Assembly (NCBI GenBank): GCA_033065855.1
Contig: JAVXUO010000974.1
Location: forward strand, 124,001 to 188,000
Length of the DNA stretch: 64,000 nt
Source of the DNA: Escallonia rubra
Taxonomy: Eukaryota; Streptophyta; Magnoliopsida; Escalloniales; Escalloniaceae
Direction: 5' to 3'
Shown here: piece after piece, positions 56,853-64,000 of the stretch
Layout of the letters: each line of letters begins with the position of its first letter
Position numbering within the stretch: the stretch's first letter is position 1
Notes under the pieces: model-generated
What the model was told of the DNA's origin: nothing
The model's database searches: none
Seen by the model: the letters and a program-made list of their open reading frames with translations, nothing else
Translations under genes and position numbers: made by a program

Positions 56853-59800
56853 CTTTCTTTCTAGCAAAACTGGCAGTTTCTCAGCTTAGCGGATGTGCTG
56901 CTATTATGGATCAACTCAGAAGCTGATTGCTGATTGCTGATTGCTGATGCGACTCCTTGGAAAGCCTTGCTATTTTTGCTGACTAGAAGTTCTGGATCCA
57001 AGTAGGTACCAGGAGCAATCTTAACTCAATATTCGCGTAACATGTTCATACCAATAGTTGATCACTGTATTATGAATTACATTCGGATAATATGAAGCAG
57101 CGCACTTGTATGCATTCACGGCAGATCTGGCACAAGTGTCCACACACTTGGATTTTTTTTACCTATTTCTGGATTATGGCAAGTTTCCATATCACCTCAT
57201 TGATTTTGTCTCGGGAGTAGATAATCTTTCCGTAATTGAACCAATCCCCATTCCGTCATGTTTCATAACGTAAGTTTGGAGTGGACTCGTTCATTATTTG
57301 AAGTGCAATCATCATTCCGATCATCTCATTCGACTGATTGTCTGATCAAAAAGTTCGGAGTATTTTGAATGGAACAGCAAATTAACTTTGTATTCCTCTC
57401 TCTCTCTCTCTCTCTCTCCTCTCCCCCCCCCCCCCAACCCAACACCCCCTCCCCCCTAACCCAACGTTTGATGGTCATCTTCTTTGTGGCCGTGTTCAGC
57501 TGCCAAAGCATGCCCCATCATCTTTGTACGGCGCGATGCACATGGCTTGAAGGGTTACAAAAATGATGAAGGGCACAGTTCCCTATCTTGGTGATGGCCA
57601 TGCGAGGAATTCGGCCTGCTAACCAAGGACTTCCTTGTGTTTTTAGATAATGAGGTGCGGGGGTAGTATAACTATCTTCACATCAAAAAGAAAAAGAAAA
57701 TCTTTGATTTTTGTCTACTTTGTGAGATAATTCAATTATTGCGTATAAAAGACAAAGAAACTACATGAACTTCACGTTGCTCTCACTCCTAAAAAATTCT
57801 TTTACCTAGTGATTTCCTTTTTGGTCCATTGGAGGCCACTTGCGTTGGGGGAGCTGGAAGCTCGAGCAGGGCGGGTTTCGCATCGGTGAAACGCTGCGTG
57901 TGTGGCTAGTCTGTGGACCGCTCGGGGAGATTAGGCGGGTAGGATTTTGAATCCCATCCAAACGTACCTCTTAGCTCATGTGTTCACCAAGAGAACGATG
58001 GAGGAGTTAAGCCTCAACAACTTGTTGGATTGGGTCTTCAGTAAGAACATGAAGCTTGTGGGTGAAAAATATTCAGTTCAGGCCTGGCATTCCATACGAG
58101 TTTTTGAGCCTTTGTAGACTTGAGCGCTTCTCAACCTTCGCTTTTGCAGCTAATCTTTGCTGCAATTTTTGGCAACAAATTTGTATACACGTTTCTCCAT
58201 AGGCGCATTTGACAACTGGATATTAAAAAAATTTGTAAGTATCCTTCCATCTGGATTTCAACCTTTTTAATCTCAAAATCCCTTAGAGCCCCCACCCTAA
58301 ATGTTTAGACCTCAAATTAAAGTATCAATGTCTATGCTATTATGTAACTAGCGTTGCTTTGGTACTTGGATTAATGACTACGTCCTAGAATAATTCTCGC
58401 CTTGTACATTGCATGTGAGTTTTATATTCTCTTAAACAAGCGTGTTTCTTACAAATGGGTCAAGTTCGGAGCTCAGTAATGTTAAGTTGAATGTTTTTTT
58501 TGTCAAAATTTTGAGTAGATCTTTTTATTAGCTTTCTAATACAGAATACGGTGTCACAATGAGATTTTCCTAGAGTGAGTTATGCCCAAGCTAAGGTCGT
58601 TTTCTTTTAATAAACCCTTAAAGACACTGCATGCATGTCCCTGTAAAATTGAGATACTACAATCAACAGTAAGCTCTTGGATTTAAAAATAGTAGCTAGT
58701 TCTGCAAAAAATCATGTTTATTCTTTCAATATCCAAATAAGCGAAGTAAAACTTATTTCATTCGGCTTTATGTACGTATATTTGCACAATCTCAATCACT
58801 TAAACCCCTTTCGAGCAAGCTAAAAGCGTAAGGTACTACTTTCGGAATATGAATCGGAATCAGGGATGGGATCAAACTAGAGGTTTTGAAATTTAAAATT
58901 CTGCCTTCCAGATCCGGAGATTGAGACTTCAGGGCTCGTGAGAAGAAAATTTTAACCTTGAAAGTAACACAACATCACGTTGAAGAGGGAGAATAAGTAA
59001 CTAGTGGTGCTGAATATGGCTAGTAGCTACTTACTCTCTCAGTCTCACTCTCTTATGTGCTCTCGTGTGACATTGCTTGTTAAGTTTCGAAAATGTCTTC
59101 AAACTATAGTCTAATCTTTAGGATATCGTTTTATTTTTGGCTTGAGAAAAGATGTTCCCCTTATATCCTTTGCCCTTACTTAGCTTTAAGTGGCTTGAGA
59201 AAATATGTGCTATATCTATATGGTACGAGCTTTTAATACAGCCCTTGCTTGTGCAATTTCAATTGGAGAGGAAGTTATTGATGGTTGTATGGTCAAAGAA
59301 TTACGTGGAAAGCAGTGCTTGATAGCATTGAAAATGATGTCGTTGTCGAGATTTATGAGACGAGTCGTCGTCGTCGTCGTCGTCTTGGTTAGGTGTAGAT
59401 CGTTGCTGTTGAATGTAGTTGCAACAGTTATCTTTCGAAAATAAAGCTTATGTTTTGCCCCAAATGCAAAGATACACAAATACCCCTACAGACATAAGTC
59501 AACAATTCCAAAAATAAAGCTTTAGTTGGACAAAACTTTGGAGCTACCCCAACTTAGAAGCTTCATAATTGAAATAACATAACCTCAACTATGAGCTGTC
59601 GATCCTCAATGAGAACTGCTAATCATGTTACCGTGATCAGTCTTTGCGACAAAAATAGAAATTCCAGAGGTATCTCACTGCTTTATCAAGCTTCCCCACC
59701 TGCTTTTATTAATCCATCCTACACATAAAGGACCCATCACATACTTTGAATAGGAAAGAAGTTCAACCATACTTTAGTAAAGTCCCTAAAAATTATTAAT

Positions 59801-59874
59801 GACCCTTCGAAAGTAGACATACCTTTAGCAATAAATTGTGCATCATGAATTTGAGTATCCGTCACTTACACGAA
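56853..59874. other. FEY 3' flank, no further gene supported
   Basis: Includes the probable 3' untranslated region, a (CT)n/poly-C tract (57399-57435) and a GTC/CGT trinucleotide run (59364-59384). An open frame at 59205-59444 (VRAFNTALACAISIGEEVID) looks somewhat protein-like but runs through that trinucleotide repeat and has no splice context, so I leave it uncalled. Confidence 0.45.
59364..59384. repeat. (CGT)n trinucleotide repeat
   Basis: About six to seven CGT/GTC units in tandem. Confidence 0.85.
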
Positions 59875-60106
59875 CAGGGGCGGAACCAGGAATATTTTTC
59901 AGGGGGTGCAAAAATTATATGTCCGTTACCAAATTTTTAATTAAAATAATATTAAAAACAAAATGCACTTATTTTTTTTTTGTACTTATAAAGCATACAA
60001 AAAGTAATATTAAGTTTCACGAGAGTCAGTAAAGACTCTTTACAAGTACAAAAAAAAAAAAAAATACAAATACAAATTATACTCCGAGCGTTTACAAGCA
60101 AAATTA

Positions 60107-62530
60107 CTAAATTACTATTCGATGAGGCCCCGAAGATTGGTAACGCTTGATAATAGCCTCGTTCCCAATAGTTTTGAAGACATTTTTCTCAATGTAGCAA
60201 ATCAAACTATCATTCATCCATTCATCTCCCATTTGATTCCGAAGTCGAGTCTTTAGTATCTTCATTGCAGAGAAAGCCCTTTCCACAGTAGCAGTTGCAG
60301 CAGGCAAGAGTAAGACCAATTTTATGAGCAAGTACACCAAATGATATATCACATCCTTTTTCAACTCAACTAACTTCATAGCAAGTTCACCAATTCCCTT
60401 TACATCATAAAGCTCTTCACACGACCGCACAACCATAATATAAGTCTCAAGCTGACTTCCAAGTATCATAAGCTCTATTGGAGAAAAGTCATATGGATAA
60501 AATTGTGCAAGGCGTATCAATTTCTGCTTATTAAAAGCAGAAAAATCATCACTTGGATCGAGGCATGCCATACAAATAAGCAACTCTGTAGTTACCTCAT
60601 TGAAACGATTATTCAATTCACTGATTTGCAAATCAACAACAGCTAAAAACGTATCAATACGATAGTGATAAAGATTTGTACCTTCTTCAGCATTACGTTT
60701 TCGCCTCCCCGGGGTTACAAACCTCGCACTCATGTCCAATACTTCAATTTCATGTTTTACACAAAATCCTGAAACCTCTTCCAACAAGCCTTCCCACCCA
60801 TAATCTCTCAAGTTCTGCAATTGTTGCTTTGTTATGCTTACCAAATTCATTGCATTCACAATGTTTTGATCTTTCTTTTGCAATGCTTGTGAAAGTTCGT
60901 TCGTTATCCCCAAAATGGTCTTCATCAAATGCATGTTAAAGGCAAAATCATAAGTTGGCACCGTCTTCAAAAGGCACAATGCTTCACCTCTCTGATCATA
61001 ATCTGTAGCATCGTCAGCAACCTTATTAAGCACGTCTATCACTGAAGCAAACATAAGAATCAAATTCAATAATGCACCAAAATGTGATCCCCAACGGGTG
61101 TCTCCTGCTCTTTTGATGCCATGTTCTTGATTTAAACCCCGACCACTTGTAATATCACCATTTGCAAGAGCATGAACAAGATGAAAGGCTTCACTTTCTC
61201 GAAGAGCATCTCTTCGTTTGCATGAGACTCCCACGGTGTTTATTACCCTAGTAACCAAATTAAAGAGTAACGAAATCTGATTGTGTTTCTTTGCAACGGC
61301 TACAAGAGTTAGCTGAAGTTGATGAGCAAGACAATGAATATAATAAGCAGTTTCATTCTCCCTTTGAATTAAGGCTTTAAGACCATTGAATTCACCTTGC
61401 ATATTACTTGCTCCGTCATAGCCTTGTCCACGAACTCTTGAAATACTCAATTCATGCATTGAAAACAAACCATCAATCACGTTTTTCAGTGATAAGGCAA
61501 CAGTACTTTCAACATGGACAATACCAATAAAACGTTCAACGACACGTCCTCTTTTGTCCACATATCTCAAAACAACTCCCATTTTCTCTTTGACTGAGGC
61601 ATCACGACACTCGTCAACTAAAATGGAAAATAATTCAGTTTTAATGTCTCCAACAATTGCATCTCTTATTTCTCCAGCAATGGCACTAATAATTCCTTTC
61701 TGAACTTTTGGTGATGTCAATTTGAGATTCTGAGGCGCATTTGACAGCGTGACTTTTTTCACACACTCATTGTGATCCGAAAGGAACTCTAAAAATTCTA
61801 GAAAGTTTCACTGATTCTCAGATTCGTTAGATTCATCATGCCCACGTAAAGACAAACCCTGACGTAAGAGCAACCGGATGACATCAATTGATGCTATCAA
61901 GCGAGTACGGTATTAAACCTTACTTTCATTTGTTTGCTTAGACAAAATAACTTCAATACTCTGTTTCGGGTTATCAAATGCTTGACACTTACTTAAAGCA
62001 AGGTTGTGTGCACTATTAACTTCTTCGACATGTATTTGAAAATTTTCCATATTTCTCCAATCTTTAAAATCATGACTGACAAAAGTACCACCACCCCTTT
62101 GCTCTCCATGAGCACTTCTAAATAAGTAGCAACATAAACAATATGCTTCATCTTTTGCTACACTATACTCCAACCAACTCGCATGACGGTCAAACCAAGA
62201 AGAAACAAAACGACGAGATTGTTTCCCGAATTGTGTAAATGGAAAATTGTGGCTACGAGGTTGGCAAGGACCTTTCGACCAATATGTTCGTCGAACTTTA
62301 TCTCGAATATTGGGACTATAATCCATAATATTCGGATGCAAGCCAGAATCCGCAATAAGCTCATCAGAGTTGAACTCATCACGAATTCTACTTGAACCCC
62401 CGAAATCAACATCTCGATGCACAAAATGAGCCTTGTCCGTTACTGTTAAAGTTGAAGACTGTAGAATACTATCTTGATTAGGCTGCGAGGATTCTGCCAA
62501 TTTCCCTAGCTTTTTAAAAAACTTATCCAT
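60107..62530 (-). pseudogene. hAT transposase with TTF-type zinc finger (ZMYM1-like)
   Basis: One minus-strand frame of 807 codons from ATG at 62530 (MDKFFKKLG) to 60107. The N-terminal quarter is a TTF/BED-like zinc finger (KGPCQPR ... EAYCLCCYLF ... H). A DUF4371-type core carries acidic residues in VDECRD and GQGYDGASNM plus the C-x-x-H motif HCLAHQL. The C-terminal hAT dimerisation domain has PAATATVERAFSAMK with the last catalytic Glu and ends near KNVFKTIG. The frame is broken only by TAA (61913-61915) and TGA (61808-61810). TTTTTTTTCCAG|A directly before the ATG marks a 5'-UTR intron acceptor. Function: cut-and-paste transposition with 8-bp TSDs. If read-through or a sister copy exists, activity could persist. 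Confidence 0.9.
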
Positions 62531-62584
62531 TCTGGAAAAAAAAACACACACGCGCACATTGGAATAAAATCTCAATAATCTCAA

Positions 62585-63630
62585 TATCTCAACACAAATT
62601 CACATAGTTAAATAATTGTACATATTATTATATTAACATATTACACTAAATTTAACATATTAAACTAAAATATAAATGTTAACATATTATCATATTAAAC
62701 TAAAATTTACTTATTAAACTAAAATAAGCAGTTGAAGCCACCAATGCAAGTGTTGGTCTAAACTTCCATGTGCCTGCAGTAATTTGATAAAAAGAGAGAA
62801 AAAATTGAGAATTAGAAATTAAAATATTTCTATTGCCTTAATATTTCACTTTTGTTGCCAACATTATTACTATTTTTTCCTTAATTAGTACTTCTAATTG
62901 TGTTTGTACAGTTCTACAAAATTGACACCTAATAATAAGGTGCTTATTTAGAGACGTTGAGGTTCGACCTTTGTAGTATCCATACTTAATTTATTAACCG
63001 AGTAGTGTAGTTGTCTCTGTATTCTTAATGTCCAAATAAATATATCACTCATTCTACCATTCTAATTTTGTTCATTGTAGTAGTTCCATAAACGGAAAGT
63101 ACAGCAGCGCCAAAATCTTATTGGCGAAGCACGTACTAAAGGAGTTAACATATGTAACTCCATGTAAGAAGAATTGGAGCACATCAAATGTCTGTTGAGT
63201 AATCATTTGCACCTACAGAGTACCAAGAAATTTCAACCCCAATCTAAATGAAACTGTTAATTGCAATTTGCAACATAAAGTGAATTGTTTTTACTCTTCT
63301 TTTTATTTGTGTACGCTTTATTCGTTGTTAAGTTATTAGCAACAAATATTTCCAAATAAAAACCACATAATAAGCCTCCCTAACTGCAAACAGGCAATAA
63401 GTCAATAACCACTGAATGCCTACATAAAGGTTTCTGCTTTTGTTCAAATACTTGATGTTGGAAGAGAGATCAGAAATGTTCTAATAACAGAAAATCATTT
63501 TGGGTTATATTACTTATATAGACAGTACTTTCACCACGCGTGCAGAGTCATACCAAAAATTTGAAAGAAGCCCAAACTGCCCAATATTATCAGCAATTCA
63601 GCATCCAAGAGGACCAAGACCAACAAGATC
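62585..63630. other. 5'-UTR intron of the hAT gene or element interior
   Basis: AT-rich, no frame supported. It lies between the acceptor at 62531-62532 and the GC-rich leader-like segment to the right. Confidence 0.45.
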
Positions 63631-63639
63631 TCAGTCTGA

Positions 63640-64000
63640 GTGTCTGACCTCATATCTGGTTCTTCAAGGGCGTCGACGCGTCGCGGGACTCGCGGGACTG
63701 CGGGAGGTCGTCGTCCGGTCACGGGCTCACCGCTAACGGCGTCACTCTGTCGTGACTCCCTCGTCGTCGTCGAAGGCTCGAAGCTCCTGTCTGAAGGAGC
63801 AAAGGGGAATGAAGATGTGAAGGACTGAAGTCTGAAGGTCAAGCCGTCAAGGTGGCCGGTGGGTGGGATCTGTCGCCGGTCGGTTCACTGTCCACCGGTG
63901 ATCGGTCGCCGGTGAGACCGTGTGAGAGAGAGAGTCGATTGTGCCTCTCTCGGGGAACGGGTATCGGGGATTGGGGAACGGGTCCCGGGGAACGAGGTCA
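63640..64000 (-). other. GC-rich leader-like segment, probably hAT 5' region
   Basis: Sharply higher GC than the neighbourhood, with CCGGTGA/TCACCGG inverted words and a GTGAGCCCG donor-like site on the minus strand (about 63728). This would suit the first exon and promoter of the transposase gene. It is cut by the window end. Confidence 0.4.

Larger units (their letters stand above)
59875..64000 (-). mobile_element. hAT transposon, right end beyond the window
   Basis: The left terminus CAGGGGCGGAACCAGGAATA, followed by CAGGGGGTGC, is a typical plant hAT end. The 232 bp between it and the transposase stop form the 3' part. The gene runs leftward, so its promoter and leader lie to the right. 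No inverse terminus (CCTGGTTCCGCCCCTG-like) appears before 64000, so the element probably continues. The 8 bp before the left end are TACACGAA. Confidence 0.75.

Noticed and set aside
59205-59444. 79-codon frame downstream of FEY
   Set aside because: Runs through a CGT trinucleotide repeat, has no splice or promoter context and no recognisable family.
1-64000. CRISPR arrays, tRNA or rRNA genes, bacterial operons
   Set aside because: No spaced short direct repeats with unique spacers and no cloverleaf or rRNA-like blocks were seen. All tandem arrays found are contiguous minisatellites within plant transposons or introns.

Overview
This is nuclear DNA of a flowering plant, probably a eudicot. 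It is AT-rich and holds one clear host gene with eight exons and GT-AG introns. The rest is a nested pile of plant transposable elements: Ty1/copia, Ty3/gypsy of the Tat type, CACTA, hAT, Mutator-like and Tourist-like. I see no bacterial features, no CRISPR array and no tRNA or rRNA gene. Boundaries were fixed by eye from terminal repeats, target-site duplications (TSDs) and splice signals, with no database search.

Region by region. 1-3500: intergenic, with an antisense copia gag fragment and a Mutator-like end. 3517-17330: a layered block in which one host sequence occurs twice (about 3590-7735 and 12397-16935). Each copy is split by its own 3.2-3.6 kb solo-LTR-like insertion (4237-7445 and 13045-16637) with a perfect 5-bp TSD, and a 2.98-kb CACTA element (8282-11261, TSD TTT) lies between them. 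That CACTA carries, in antisense, an exon that looks captured from a host gene. 17083-25065: CACTA-type subterminal repeats surround a decayed copia element (19432-23594). 25880-26616: a hAT-type MITE rich in GGTAC palindromes. 26969-31015: unrecognised repetitive DNA, possibly including a solo LTR.

31021-41383: a complete but decayed 10.4-kb Tat-type Ty3/gypsy element with TSD CATAG. It has gag, protease, RT, two RNase H modules and integrase on the + strand. Between pol and the 3' LTR lie two satellite-like tandem arrays and a spliced gene on the opposite strand with its own TATA box.

42287-56852: the host gene, an apparently intact FEY (FOREVER YOUNG)-type short-chain dehydrogenase/reductase of 387 residues. 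Its introns hold a Mutator-like element with a nested Tourist-like MITE (intron 4) and a 2.6-kb hAT element (intron 6). The gypsy 3' LTR ends about 0.9 kb upstream of its start codon in the same orientation. 59875-64000: a hAT element running off the window, with a near full-length transposase gene on the minus strand broken by only two nonsense codons.

The observations most worth following are the antisense spliced gene of the gypsy element, the reciprocal empty sites of the two solo LTRs, the exon captured by the CACTA element, and the 39-bp template-switch scar in the copia reverse transcriptase.
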